Assembly: GCF_011751075.1 (NCBI RefSeq)
Contig: NZ_JAALLN010000027.1
Coordinates: forward strand, 1 to 49,149
DNA length: 49,149 bases
DNA from: Flavobacterium poyangense
Lineage (GTDB): Bacteria; Bacteroidota; Bacteroidia; Flavobacteriales; Flavobacteriaceae
Direction: 5' to 3'
In this document: positions 17,999 to 27,162 of the stretch, piece by piece
Layout of the letters: every line of letters starts with the position of its first letter
Position numbering within the stretch: position 1 is the first letter of the stretch
Notes under the pieces: model-generated
The model's input: only the letters and a program-made list of their open reading frames with translations
Databases searched by the model: none
Told to the model about the DNA's origin: nothing
Translations under genes and position numbers: made by a program

Positions 17999-19131
17999 TA
18001 TTCACTGATTAGAGTTAAAGTCATTGTTTGGTTATGCAACTCGCAAAAAGTATTATCGCTAAATGGAGCCATTTCGCCATAAGAGTAAAACCCAGTAATC
18101 GCTACTTTATTTCCTATTATTTCCTGAACGTGCTCTATTTCCTCTTCAACCCTTTGATTCATAACTAATTTTCTTCCCACACAACTTACTAGTAAAGCAA
18201 GTTGTGGATGATTCTTTCTATTTTTCATTGCTAAAATGGCCGCTTGAGATGCTCCCTCTGCGATAGCATCTACTGAAGCCATCATGAGCTGTACTTTGGC
18301 ATTCTCGGGCGCATCTCCAGCTAAAATCATGGACTGATCATCATTATTAATATTTAAAATGGTACGAACAACAGCTTGCAATTTGCCTTCAGGAGTAACG
18401 TTTAAAGGGTACAACAAAGAAGCTTGCGGCAACTGATTGGCTTTGTCTCCTAAGTATTTTTTATACAAATCCAAAGCAGGTTGTCCATCTATCTCATACA
18501 ATACATTGGCTTCTGATCGGGTAATAATTCTTTCGGGACCAAAAGAGCTCCATCCTCCAAAACTCGAAAACGAAATTTCTAAAGTCTCGCCATAAAATCC
18601 AATTAAAACAACTTCTCCTTCTTTTGGATTTTCTTTGTAAGAAGCCAACGTTTTCTCAAATTTCGCGTCATCTCCACACATACCGCCCGAGATAGAAACT
18701 TTATTTTGAATACAATTTTCAAACCCCTCAATAAGCGAACTTCCGTTTACGAAACTTCCTTCTGAAAGTACAAATAAATGCTTTAAATTTTTTTTCGGTA
18801 TCTGTTGATAAAGAGAATCCCCTAAAGTATTCGCATTTTTTTTGTAATTAAAAATATTATCCGTTCTAATTTCAAAGCTGCTTTTTTCAAACTCTATAGC
18901 AGTAACTACGATAGAATCATCAAATACATTTGCATCGATAATTTCGCCTGCTGTAGAACCAAATACCAGATGTTCGTAAGGAAACTCCTTTCTAATCGCT
19001 TCAATGACTTCCAGACGTTCTAATTGCATTCTGTTTCCGAAAACAAGTACAAGTGGATTTTTTAATTCCCCTTCCTTTTTCAGATACTCCCAATTTTTAT
19101 TCTTTTTTTTATACGCTTGAATTATTTTCAT
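17998..19131 (-). CDS. FIST N/C-domain sensory protein (NosP-like candidate)
   Basis: A 377-residue cytoplasmic protein made of FIST_N (residues ~20-215) and FIST_C (~220-365). Diagnostic pieces are LVFGSTAGEI, SISGGMCGDD, the mid-protein YEIDGQPALDLYKKYLG, LLVSCVGRKL, and the C-terminal GFYSYGEMAPF with CELHNQTMTL. FIST proteins are predicted ligand sensors. One branch, NosP, is a haem-based nitric-oxide sensor encoded next to a histidine kinase in Proteobacteria. Here the gene lies between two kinases, 5 bp after one stop and overlapping the next start. Several histidines could be haem ligands (in EHLVFG, NLKHLF, IEHVQ), but I cannot say that haem binds. Family: sure. NO sensing: inference from context. 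Confidence 0.9.
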   Translation of the reverse strand: MKIIQAYKKKNKNWEYLKKEGELKNPLVLVFGNRMQLERLEVIEAIRKEFPYEHLVFGSTAGEIIDANVFDDSIVVTAIEFEKSSFEIRTDNIFNYKKNANTLGDSLYQQIPKKNLKHLFVLSEGSFVNGSSLIEGFENCIQNKVSISGGMCGDDAKFEKTLASYKENPKEGEVVLIGFYGETLEISFSSFGGWSSFGPERIITRSEANVLYEIDGQPALDLYKKYLGDKANQLPQASLLYPLNVTPEGKLQAVVRTILNINNDDQSMILAGDAPENAKVQLMMASVDAIAEGASQAAILAMKNRKNHPQLALLVSCVGRKLVMNQRVEEEIEHVQEIIGNKVAITGFYSYGEMAPFSDNTFCELHNQTMTLTLISE

Positions 19132-19136
19132 AGTTT

Positions 19137-22133
19137 CTATTTTGGTAATTTAATAAAGAAGGTTGTACCTTTAGTAAGTTCACTTTCAATCCAAATTTTT
19201 CCGTTGTAATTTTTGACTATTTTTTTTACAATAGACAATCCAATACCTGTTGATCTTTTATTAGAACTAAAAGATTGAAACATTTTAAAAATTTTTTCCT
19301 GATTCTTCAGAGCAATACCGGGTCCATTGTCTTTAATTGCAAAAACATAGTACTTTTTTTCCTCTTCCCAACTTATTTCAATAATTCCCAGAGGCTTGTC
19401 AATATAATTTACCGCGTTGCTTATAATATTTAAAAACAATTGTTGCATTCTAAATCGTTCTGCCTTAATTGTTGGCAGTTCATTTTTTACCAAAACCTGA
19501 ATGTTTTTTGGTATATGAATAATATCAATTATTTTACTTATTTCAAGATTCAAATTGATGCTTTCAGTAATCATTTCTATATCATCTACTTTAGAATATG
19601 TTAGAATTCCTTCAATCAAATGATCCATTTTCTCCACTTTGTCTTCTATCATATTGAGATATTTAACTGTTTGTGCATTAAACTCTTTATCACTGTCCTC
19701 TTTGATCCATGTAACCAGAGAATGTATACTTTGCAGCGGTGACTTTAAATCATGTGATACAATTTGAGCATAATCATTGAGCTGCTCATTCTGTTTTTCT
19801 AATTTTTTAAGCAACTCCTCTTTTTGTAATTCCAGGTTTTTTTGTTTAGTTATGTCTAGATGTATTCCTATTGAACCAATTACTTCACCATTGACATTGT
19901 AATTGGGCGCACCACTAATTAGCCAATGCCTTGTTTCTCCTTTCTTATTAATAGAGGCTACTTCATAAGAATCTGACTTCCCATTAATACGCTCTTTATT
20001 TTTAAAAGTAACTAATTTTTTATCTTCAGGATGCAGCAAAATTTCAGATGCTTTGTTGCCTAACAAATCAATCAAAGAAAAACCGCTCATATCACAAAAG
20101 CACTGATTAGCCAATTGTATTATATCATCCTTATCTACTTCCAATAAACCCATATTCATATTGGCAATAATATTTCGATATTTTTCTTTTTCTGCTTCCA
20201 GGCTTTCTTTATACTTTTTTTTAATTGTAATGTCTTCAAAGCTCCATAAATGACCGTCATTTTTGTTCCCTTTAGATATAGTAATAAAGCTTCTTTCATA
20301 CACGCGTCCATCGGCCAGTTCAATTTCTTCAGAAAATACATTTTTTTTGTTTCTTAAAATTTCTTCAACTCTTTCAATAAACTCATCTGGTCTTTTAAAA
20401 AAGTATTTATTTTCCTCAGTGGCCATTTTTGAATCAAAACCTATCATCTCTTCTGGTTCTCCTTTAAAATCAAATAAATCACAAAAGCGTTTATTGGCAA
20501 TTAGAACCTTTCTATCCTCATCTTCTAATAAAATACCAGATTGAAGATTGGTAATTAACGAAGTCAAACGATTCTCAGAATCTATAAGCTGTTGATTGAA
20601 TTCTTTTTCCTGACTTATATTTTCTTCAATAGCAAAATACTTAATCACTTCTCCGTGTTTGTTATGCAGTGCCTGTCCCTGCACTCTAACCCAATATTTT
20701 TCTTTAAATTTTGTATAATTTAAGATTTCACAAGTGAAAGGAAGTCCTTGTTTTATTTGATTTTTTAAATAGGTAATGGTGTCTGGATTAGTTGCTTCTC
20801 CTTGCAATAAATGACCTGGACTCTGACCAATCAATTCTTCCTTAGAATAACCAGTCATTTTGGTAAAACTACTATTGATCCACTCTATTTTACCTGACTT
20901 GTCACAAATAATGACTGCACTTATATTTTTATCAGCTATCGAGGACAGTAATAAAAGTTGTTCTTCTTTTTGCTTGACTTCTGAAATATCCTCAATCATT
21001 GCAAAATATTGAATCACTTTTTTGGAGGGATCTAGAATGGGCTGTCCGACCGTTTTAGACCAAAAAGTACTTCCATTTTTTCTAGCATGCAAAATTTCTA
21101 CCTCAAAAGCATTTCCATCGTAAAAAGCACTGATCATTCTACGGATTTCCTCTTTATCCGATAAAGGATCTGAACCTACCTCTAAAGGTGTTTTACCAAT
21201 AATTTCATCTTTCTCATATCCTGTCAATTTAAGATAAGCATCATTACACCAAAATATCTTTCCATCCGGATATGTAAATAAAATGCCATTTTTATTTGTT
21301 TTTGCTACCATGGACAGCTTATTTAGCTCCTCATGATTTCTTTTTTGTTCTGTAATATCACGTCCATAGATCTTCACATAGTACTGTTCCTGCATACTTT
21401 TACAAACAAAGGAGTAACACTTACCATTACTCTCCGCTTCAAACATCCATCTTTTTTTTGTTTTATCTATTTTATGGACGATGAACTTGAAAAAATCCTT
21501 AATTTCATAATTAATTCCATGGTATGTAAGTCTTTTTAAATTCTGAGTTGCTGGATTCATTTTTAATAAATGCCCCTCAAAATCAATCCGAATTAATAGA
21601 TCCTGATTTTGAGTAGGAAATAGTTCTCTATCATCAATTTCCTTATTGTCCACTTTTAATTCATTTTCCTCGTGATGTATTATAGTCAAAGACTTTTGTA
21701 ATGCGGCATCAGACTTATCACGATTGTACATTAAATCAAATAAATCTAATGATGCATCGTGCTGAGCAAAATCATAAAGAGAGAGTTTTTTTTCTTCAAA
21801 ATTTTTATCAGAAGTAAGCCAATTACTGCCTAAAAACAAATAGCCATTACCATATTTTTCAAATTGCCCTCGGAGCAAGATTTCATTCCTGAGTGATTTG
21901 ATTATGACCAATTGATTTGTGATCTTATAAAAGTTGTCACTGTTTAGCTCTTCCAAAAATGGTTTGGTGATGGCAAATGAATACAAAAAATAGTCATTGC
22001 TTTTTAAGTCAGGAAGAATTTTGATTAAACTTCTACCTCTATCTTGGATAAGTAAGTTTTGATCGAGCAGAACATAAAAAGGGAAAAACCTATTGAATGT
22101 CTCACTATCAAAATGAAATTGAGAATTTTCCAT
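19137..22133 (-). CDS. HNOBA-like and multi-PAS histidine kinase
   Basis: A 998-residue soluble kinase. Residues ~1-150 resemble the HNOBA domain (haem-NO-binding-associated, known from guanylate cyclases): FNRFFPFYVLLDQNLLIQDR, an ITKPFLEE stretch, LLRGQF, YLFLGS and the closing LSLYDFAQHDASLDLFDLM. Five PAS modules follow (~170-265, 270-390, 395-515, 525-640, 650-765), several with the WxNxxFxxxTGY pattern and PAC ends such as YFAMIEDISE. A coiled coil leads to HisKA (H~794 in YAQIVSHDLKSPLQS) and HATPase_c (IISNAVNYID, DNGPGIALKNQEKIF, STGIGLSIV). There are no membrane segments and no receiver. It is the first gene of the operon and has an unusually good Shine-Dalgarno site. The HNOBA call is by motif reading, moderately sure; PAS and kinase are certain. 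Confidence 0.88.
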   Translation of the reverse strand: MENSQFHFDSETFNRFFPFYVLLDQNLLIQDRGRSLIKILPDLKSNDYFLYSFAITKPFLEELNSDNFYKITNQLVIIKSLRNEILLRGQFEKYGNGYLFLGSNWLTSDKNFEEKKLSLYDFAQHDASLDLFDLMYNRDKSDAALQKSLTIIHHEENELKVDNKEIDDRELFPTQNQDLLIRIDFEGHLLKMNPATQNLKRLTYHGINYEIKDFFKFIVHKIDKTKKRWMFEAESNGKCYSFVCKSMQEQYYVKIYGRDITEQKRNHEELNKLSMVAKTNKNGILFTYPDGKIFWCNDAYLKLTGYEKDEIIGKTPLEVGSDPLSDKEEIRRMISAFYDGNAFEVEILHARKNGSTFWSKTVGQPILDPSKKVIQYFAMIEDISEVKQKEEQLLLLSSIADKNISAVIICDKSGKIEWINSSFTKMTGYSKEELIGQSPGHLLQGEATNPDTITYLKNQIKQGLPFTCEILNYTKFKEKYWVRVQGQALHNKHGEVIKYFAIEENISQEKEFNQQLIDSENRLTSLITNLQSGILLEDEDRKVLIANKRFCDLFDFKGEPEEMIGFDSKMATEENKYFFKRPDEFIERVEEILRNKKNVFSEEIELADGRVYERSFITISKGNKNDGHLWSFEDITIKKKYKESLEAEKEKYRNIIANMNMGLLEVDKDDIIQLANQCFCDMSGFSLIDLLGNKASEILLHPEDKKLVTFKNKERINGKSDSYEVASINKKGETRHWLISGAPNYNVNGEVIGSIGIHLDITKQKNLELQKEELLKKLEKQNEQLNDYAQIVSHDLKSPLQSIHSLVTWIKEDSDKEFNAQTVKYLNMIEDKVEKMDHLIEGILTYSKVDDIEMITESINLNLEISKIIDIIHIPKNIQVLVKNELPTIKAERFRMQQLFLNIISNAVNYIDKPLGIIEISWEEEKKYYVFAIKDNGPGIALKNQEKIFKMFQSFSSNKRSTGIGLSIVKKIVKNYNGKIWIESELTKGTTFFIKLPK

Positions 22134-22140
22134 ACCTCTA

Positions 22141-22148
22141 CCTCCTTT
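22141..22148 (-). promoter_or_regulatory. Strong Shine-Dalgarno site of the HNOBA-PAS kinase
   Basis: AAAGGAGG on the minus strand ends 7 nt before the ATG at 22133. Such a full match is uncommon in Bacteroidetes, where most starts lack a strong SD. It fixes this start. The 285-bp gap upstream shows no clear TAnnTTTG promoter. Confidence 0.6.
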
Positions 22149-22418
22149 AATTTTAAAATTTTATTTGTACATAATCTAATCCTCGCAACACTATCCTATT
22201 TGGAATGTTTTTAACACCAGAAAACAGCTAAGCCAACTACTAAAACGACCTCAAACTCTAATTACTCGTTTTTACCAGAATTGTACTTCAGGAGTGCTAT
22301 TTTTATTAAAATATTAAATATTTAAATTTCAAATCGTTTTCAATTAAAAAAAAGCAGATTAACAAAAAACGTTATTTTTTTTTCTATAAGACTAAATTTA
22401 AAAAATCGTGATATTTTT

Positions 22419-22832
22419 TTACTGCGAAATTAATTCATTTGTACTCCAATAATCAAGTAGTTTTTTTATTCTATCTACATAATCCTCATATTTAAGTGGT
22501 TTTAAAACATAGCCCGCAATACCTATTTTATAACACTCCATAACATCCCTATGATTGTTAGAAGTCGTTAAGATAATTGCTGGTATGTATTTTAACACAT
22601 CATCCGCTTTTAAGATAGTCAAAAACTCGATTCCGTTTAATTTAGGCATATTGAGGTCTAAAACAATAATATCCGGAATTATTTCTTTCATTTTCAATAC
22701 ATTAACCGCTTCCTCACCATTATCTGCTTCGATGATTCGATGATTGAGTTCTAAACTTTTTAGCACTCTATTGAATTTCATCACTTCAATTACATCATCT
22801 TCTATTAATAGTATATTTAATGATTTTGCCAT
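22419..22832 (-). CDS. Single-domain CheY/Rcp1-like response regulator
   Basis: A 137-residue receiver without an output domain. It has acidic EDD in LLIEDDVIEV, phosphoacceptor D59 in IVLDLNMPKLNG, T in ILTTSNN, and K in VLKPLKYEDY. This type often pairs with soluble PAS/GAF kinases and passes phosphate to an Hpt or acts by protein binding. It lies 285 bp upstream of, and in the same direction as, the HNOBA-PAS kinase operon. It could form the middle step of a kinase -> receiver -> Hpt -> receiver-GT2 relay; that order is a hypothesis. Confidence 0.92.
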   Translation of the reverse strand: MAKSLNILLIEDDVIEVMKFNRVLKSLELNHRIIEADNGEEAVNVLKMKEIIPDIIVLDLNMPKLNGIEFLTILKADDVLKYIPAIILTTSNNHRDVMECYKIGIAGYVLKPLKYEDYVDRIKKLLDYWSTNELISQ

Positions 22833-23142
22833 TTTTCTTATTATTTAAATTTTAATGCATACTTATTCAATTTCAAATGTATTTCATTAACGTAAGAGTA
22901 AAGATTCTTTTTCGTCAAATCATAACAAAGTGTAGACAACTGGAAAAAAAGTGTCGGTGAATAGTATTTATGCAGGTAATCCATTATAAAAATAAAATTA
23001 AAACAATTTTAAACCTCAATATTTTTTCGCACTCAATAGTGATTGAATATCATTTTTGAAATTTTATAAGTACCAAAACCGATATTAATTATAACAAGTT
23101 AGAATATCAAACAAGATCTTTTTGTGAACTCGTCTAAAATAT
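22833..23142. other. Intergenic, nothing recognised
   Basis: AT-rich DNA between the single-domain regulator and dispersed repeat copy B. It should contain the promoter of the regulator gene, but no consensus box stood out. Confidence 0.5.
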
Positions 23143-23350
23143 TGTTCCATTATTGCAGCAACTTCCAGAATTACGTTGCCATTTTTTGTTGACTTTTTCT
23201 TTACAAAAATCAATTTTGAAATCGCCTACCTTTTCAAAAAAAACTTCCTAAGTACCAAAAATATGACACCCCTTTTTTTCCAAAATCCCTAAGTTTTTAT
23301 GCCAATTAAAATCAGTAAAGGTGATGTAATTCTAGTGAAGTGCTATTTTT
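23143..23350 (+). repeat. Dispersed intergenic repeat, copy B
   Basis: Matches 6164-6374 in the same orientation over about 190-210 bp, with the same first and last exact blocks. The two copies bracket the whole polysaccharide/signalling region. It lies in the 22833-23470 gap; no gene is seen in the remainder of that gap. Confidence 0.85.
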
Positions 23351-23470
23351 CTACTACAAAAACATTTTCTATTCTACTTTCATTAAAGAAAAAAACATAA
23401 ATGCTTATTATAGACGCATAAAACGTTGCGACAAAAATTCCATCCTAATCTTTTATGATCTGTATAGAAT

Positions 23471-24685
23471 TTAGCAGTTGTACTCTTTGGGTAAAGTAAA
23501 ACAAAAACAAGCACCTTTTTTATTGGCTTCTCTATTCTTCAAATAGATAGTACCTCCTACTCTATCTATTATGGCTTTTATTGTTGACAAGCCAATACCG
23601 GCATTCTTCTCATATTTTGAACTAACCGTTTCAAATAATTCAAATACTTTTTCCCAGTATTCTTCTGGTATGCCTGGTCCATCATCTTCATAGACAAAAA
23701 AACAACTAGTTTCATTTTCTGTTAGTGATATCCAAACATTACATTCCTGTTTATCAGTATGTTTTACTGTATTTGATAAAAGATTTTGAATAATTTGAAC
23801 AAAACCTATTTTTGAATGCCTTATTATGGTATTACAATTCCTATAGTGAATATAAGTTGGAACATATAAAGCACCATTATCAACTATATATTGAATAATA
23901 CTTTCGACATTAAAATCTTCAAAATGAATTTGATCGTTACTAACTTTCGTATATTCTAAAATGCCATTAATCAAGAAATCCATGTATTCATTTCTAGAAT
24001 AAATCAAATCAATCCAGGCCTCTATCTCTGTGTTTTTGATGAGTGTATTATAATCTTCTTTTATAAAAATTAATAACGAATTTACACCTCGAATTGGAAC
24101 TTTTAAATCATGACTAAGACGATGAGCAAATTGGCTCAACCGTATATTTTTTTTCATAATCTCATCATTCAAATCTTCCAAAAATTTATTTTTTTTATGA
24201 AGTTCAAATAGAGAAATCACTTGGTTTGCCAATGCCTTTAATGATTCTTGCTGACTATATGTAAGACCTTCTCTTGGTTTGCTATCAATAACACAGAGAG
24301 TACCTAATGAATAACCGTCCTTGGTGTTTAAAGGAGCACCTGCATAAAATATTACGTTCGGAGCATTTATACTTAATGGATTATCATGAAATCTTTGGTC
24401 TTTAGAGGCATCTGGAATAATAAAAAGTTCATTAGGCGTATTTATTGCATGTGCACAAAAAGCAAAATCTCTCGGTGTTTCGGTTACATCTAAACCATGA
24501 TGTGATTTGAACCATTGTCGATTCTGATCTATTAATGTTACCAATGCAATAGGGGCGTCACAAATTTGGGCCGCTATTTTGGTTAAGGAATCATACTCTT
24601 CTTCTGGGAGGGTATCTAGTATATTATAACTGCTTAATGCTTCGAATCTAAAAGCTTCATTTTTAGGAACTTCAGGTTTATACAT
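23471..24685 (-). CDS. GAF-domain sensor histidine kinase
   Basis: A 404-residue soluble kinase. Residues ~10-165 form a GAF domain of the kind widely found in bacterial kinases and cyclases (FEALSSYNILDTLPEEEYD, FKSHHGLDVTETPRDFAFCAHAI, FYAGAPLNTKDGYSLGTLCVID). A short coil follows, then HisKA with the phosphoacceptor in FAHRLSHDLKVPIRG and HATPase_c (IIQNLLSNTVKHTD, DDGPGIPEEYWEKVF, NAGIGLSTI). Its catalytic half is the same type as in the two kinases to its left, so they may share targets. It lies outside repeat copy B and next to IS6 debris. The input ligand is unknown. Confidence 0.92.
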   Translation of the reverse strand: MYKPEVPKNEAFRFEALSSYNILDTLPEEEYDSLTKIAAQICDAPIALVTLIDQNRQWFKSHHGLDVTETPRDFAFCAHAINTPNELFIIPDASKDQRFHDNPLSINAPNVIFYAGAPLNTKDGYSLGTLCVIDSKPREGLTYSQQESLKALANQVISLFELHKKNKFLEDLNDEIMKKNIRLSQFAHRLSHDLKVPIRGVNSLLIFIKEDYNTLIKNTEIEAWIDLIYSRNEYMDFLINGILEYTKVSNDQIHFEDFNVESIIQYIVDNGALYVPTYIHYRNCNTIIRHSKIGFVQIIQNLLSNTVKHTDKQECNVWISLTENETSCFFVYEDDGPGIPEEYWEKVFELFETVSSKYEKNAGIGLSTIKAIIDRVGGTIYLKNREANKKGACFCFTLPKEYNC

Positions 24686-24852
24686 ATTAGACAGATTTTT
24701 ATTTTCAAGTAAAACTAAAACATATCCTATTTTTTTATAAAAATAAGAAAAGTTTTAAATAATTTTGACATTCCTAAAGTTAAAATCCGATGTTTTAATA
24801 AGATTCTGTCACATCCGCAATATAAATCTAAGAAAAATCAGAGGTCCGAAAA

Positions 24853-25330
24853 TTATGCAGCCAATTTGCAAAATGATTTAAACATAATTTTTTCAGGCTT
24901 AAACATCTGATTCTTTCTCAACATATGTATAACCTCGATCCCACCCAAGGTTCTTTTCGCAGATTCAAAATTTTTGAAACCCAAACCATTTTGTACCCTC
25001 CATTTTATAAAACGATAGTCCTACTCAACGATATTATTGAGATATTTTACACTGTCGAATCTTAATCTTTGTGAATGAGCGTTTGTTATAAACTTTGATA
25101 GCGGCAGTATTACAATCACTTTTATCAATGTTTATTACTCTGGTTTGTAGTTATGACTAATTGCTTTAATTAGAAACAACTGAGTACTCATTCTCTGTCT
25201 TTTTCTGGTCAAAAGAAAATCTACTGTATGGCCAAATTTATCTACCAGTACAATATAAATAACACCAGATATCTTTCAGTTTGATATAGATTTTATAGAT
25301 TTGTCTCTACCATTAGGCTAATGTGTGTTC
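24853..25330 (-). pseudogene. IS6-family transposase remnant
   Basis: Reading the minus strand gives the C-terminal half of an IS6/IS26-like DDE transposase: VDKFGHTVDFLLTRKRQRMS, then a frame change, INIDKSDCNTAAIKVYN, and a last block NNIVE*DYRFIKWRVQNGLG, KNFESAKRTLGGIEVIHML, stopping at 24853-24855. The asterisk is a TAG where Q is expected (NNIVEQDYR). Frameshifts, the stop and the lack of a 5' half show a dead copy. No terminal repeats were identified. The rest of the 24686-25561 gap is AT-rich with no other gene seen. Confidence 0.85.
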
Positions 25331-25561
25331 TTAGAAATAAAAAAATATTTAACCAGACTATCTTAAATTGACTAGCCAAATTGCACGAAAAAAGGATTAA
25401 ATCTTTAAATGATGAATAATTCAGGTACAAAAAAGAATAAAATAATAAATCTTGAACCTAAAGAACTGAAAACGAGTTATCAATTAAGATTTTATAATTA
25501 ACGTTTGTTTAGTTACACATATATTAGACGGAAGTAAAAAAATAATAAAGAATAAAAATTA

Positions 25562-26137
25562 ATGAATGATATTCGACAAAGTTTAAGTCAATTTATGAGT
25601 TTGGCTGATGAAGAGTTTGACTTAATTAAATCTAAATTGGAGGTAGAAGAGATTAAAACAAATACCATAATTATAAAGATTAATCAAAAAGTTTCAAAGC
25701 TATATTTTGTAAAATCAGGTTTATTGAGAACTTACTTCTTATCTGATGGGAAAGAAATAAATACCTATTTTGCTTGTAATGGACAATTTATAACTTCCTT
25801 TTCTAGCTATATCACACAAACACCATCAATCCAATATTTAGAAGCTCTTGAGTCAAGTACATTGTATTCAATTACATTTGAACAATTAAACAATCTATAC
25901 GAAAGCTATCCTAAATTTGAAAAATTTGGAAAAATTTTAGCAGAACAAAACTATTTATGTGTATTAGAAAGGATGATTTACTTACAGTCAAAATCAGCAA
26001 AAGAGAAGTATCTATATTTTATTGAAAAATATGAAAAAAAAATTGTCCAAAGAGTTCCACAACTACATATCGCAAGTTATTTGGGCATTACTCCGGAAAC
26101 ATTGAGCAGGGTAAGAAAAGAAATTTCTATTTCTTGA
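25562..26137 (+). CDS. Crp/Fnr-family transcriptional regulator
   Basis: A 191-residue protein. Residues ~1-115 form a cyclic-nucleotide-binding-like beta roll (KINQKVSKLYFVKSGLLRTYF; YFACNGQFITSFSSYITQTPS). The C-terminus holds a compact HTH (LHIASYLGITPETLSRVRKEIS). This short Crp type is common in Bacteroidetes; its ligand is usually unknown, and the classical cAMP-binding arginine/serine set is not obvious. It is 56 bp upstream of an MBL-fold hydrolase gene in the same direction and probably regulates it. The last 12 codons of a second copy of this gene, with the same spacing to a second MBL copy, survive at 28.5 kb. Confidence 0.92.
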   Translation: MNDIRQSLSQFMSLADEEFDLIKSKLEVEEIKTNTIIIKINQKVSKLYFVKSGLLRTYFLSDGKEINTYFACNGQFITSFSSYITQTPSIQYLEALESSTLYSITFEQLNNLYESYPKFEKFGKILAEQNYLCVLERMIYLQSKSAKEKYLYFIEKYEKKIVQRVPQLHIASYLGITPETLSRVRKEISIS

Positions 26138-26193
26138 CATTTGTCAATGCCAAGCAGTGAAATGTACTGCAATTTTGCTAAAAAAAAAGCAAA

Positions 26194-27141
26194 ATGAAAA
26201 AAAATACACTTTCTCTCATCGTAATGGCTTCAGTCTTTGTATCAATTCTATCCATAAACTCTTGTAATAGTATTTTAGAGGTTTCTAAAATAGAAACAAA
26301 TAGGGCTTTTAATACAAGGACAAATAATAAAGTACAGTTTTCAATCATTGAAACAGGAACAGCAAAAACACAAAAGGCGTTTGCGTTTAAAGGTGGTAGC
26401 TTGTTTGAAAACCTTAAAATAGTACATATTTCTGTTTGGGTCAAACACCCTAATGGCGATTTTTTATTTGACACAGGACTTGGAGATAGTATTAATATTC
26501 AATTTGATAAGGGAATGTCGTTCTTTCATAAACTAATGTTTAAGTATAAAAAGGGACAAAGTGTCAAAGAACAATTATTATTAAATGGGTTAAATAATAA
26601 TTCAATAAGAACTATTATTTTATCCCATTTGCATTGGGATCACGCAAGTGGGATTAATGACTTTCCAAATTCGGATATTTATACTACTGAAGAAGAGCTA
26701 AAATTTGCACAATCAAACAAAGCCTTTTCGCCAGCATTTATAAAATCTCAATATAACAACAAATCTACAAAATGGAAATTTCTTAATTTTGAAAAAAATA
26801 AATACGAATTTTTTGAAGAATCTTGCGATTTTTTTGGCGACGGAAGTGTGATTTTTGTAAAACTGCCTGGACATACGCTTGGTTCAATAGGAATGTTTAT
26901 CAATGGGCAAAAAAGATACTTTTTTACAGGTGATGTCACTTGGGCTATTGAAGGTTTTAAAAGACCATCATCCAAAAATAGAATACCAAGTAAATTAGTT
27001 GACTACGATAAAAATAAACTAGATACAACCATTATAAAGATACATACCTTAATGAAATTAGATACAAATTTAGTAGTTATACCTGCACACGACTTTGAAA
27101 TCCAAAAAACATTAAAACATTTTCCTGAATTTCAATACTAA
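26194..27141 (+). CDS. MBL-fold metallo-hydrolase, likely lipoprotein
   Basis: A 315-residue protein with a hydrophobic N-terminus ending in a lipobox-like SINSC, so probably membrane-anchored outside the cytoplasm. The metal-binding set of the metallo-beta-lactamase fold is complete: LSHLHWDHASG (HxHxDH), the H of LPGHTLGS, the D of FTGDVTW, and the H of IPAHD. The FKGGSLFENLKI and GDFLFDTGLGD elements recall lactonase-like members of the fold, such as N-acyl-homoserine-lactone lactonases. It follows the Crp-like regulator. The substrate is not known. Confidence 0.88.
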   Translation: MKKNTLSLIVMASVFVSILSINSCNSILEVSKIETNRAFNTRTNNKVQFSIIETGTAKTQKAFAFKGGSLFENLKIVHISVWVKHPNGDFLFDTGLGDSINIQFDKGMSFFHKLMFKYKKGQSVKEQLLLNGLNNNSIRTIILSHLHWDHASGINDFPNSDIYTTEEELKFAQSNKAFSPAFIKSQYNNKSTKWKFLNFEKNKYEFFEESCDFFGDGSVIFVKLPGHTLGSIGMFINGQKRYFFTGDVTWAIEGFKRPSSKNRIPSKLVDYDKNKLDTTIIKIHTLMKLDTNLVVIPAHDFEIQKTLKHFPEFQY

Positions 27142-27162
27142 TGATTGAGTTAGAATCCAATA

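Noticed and set aside
26194..27141. Calling the MBL-fold protein a quorum-quenching lactonase
   Set aside because: The HxHxDH set is shared by many hydrolases; the lipoprotein leader and lack of known substrate residues do not allow a specific name.
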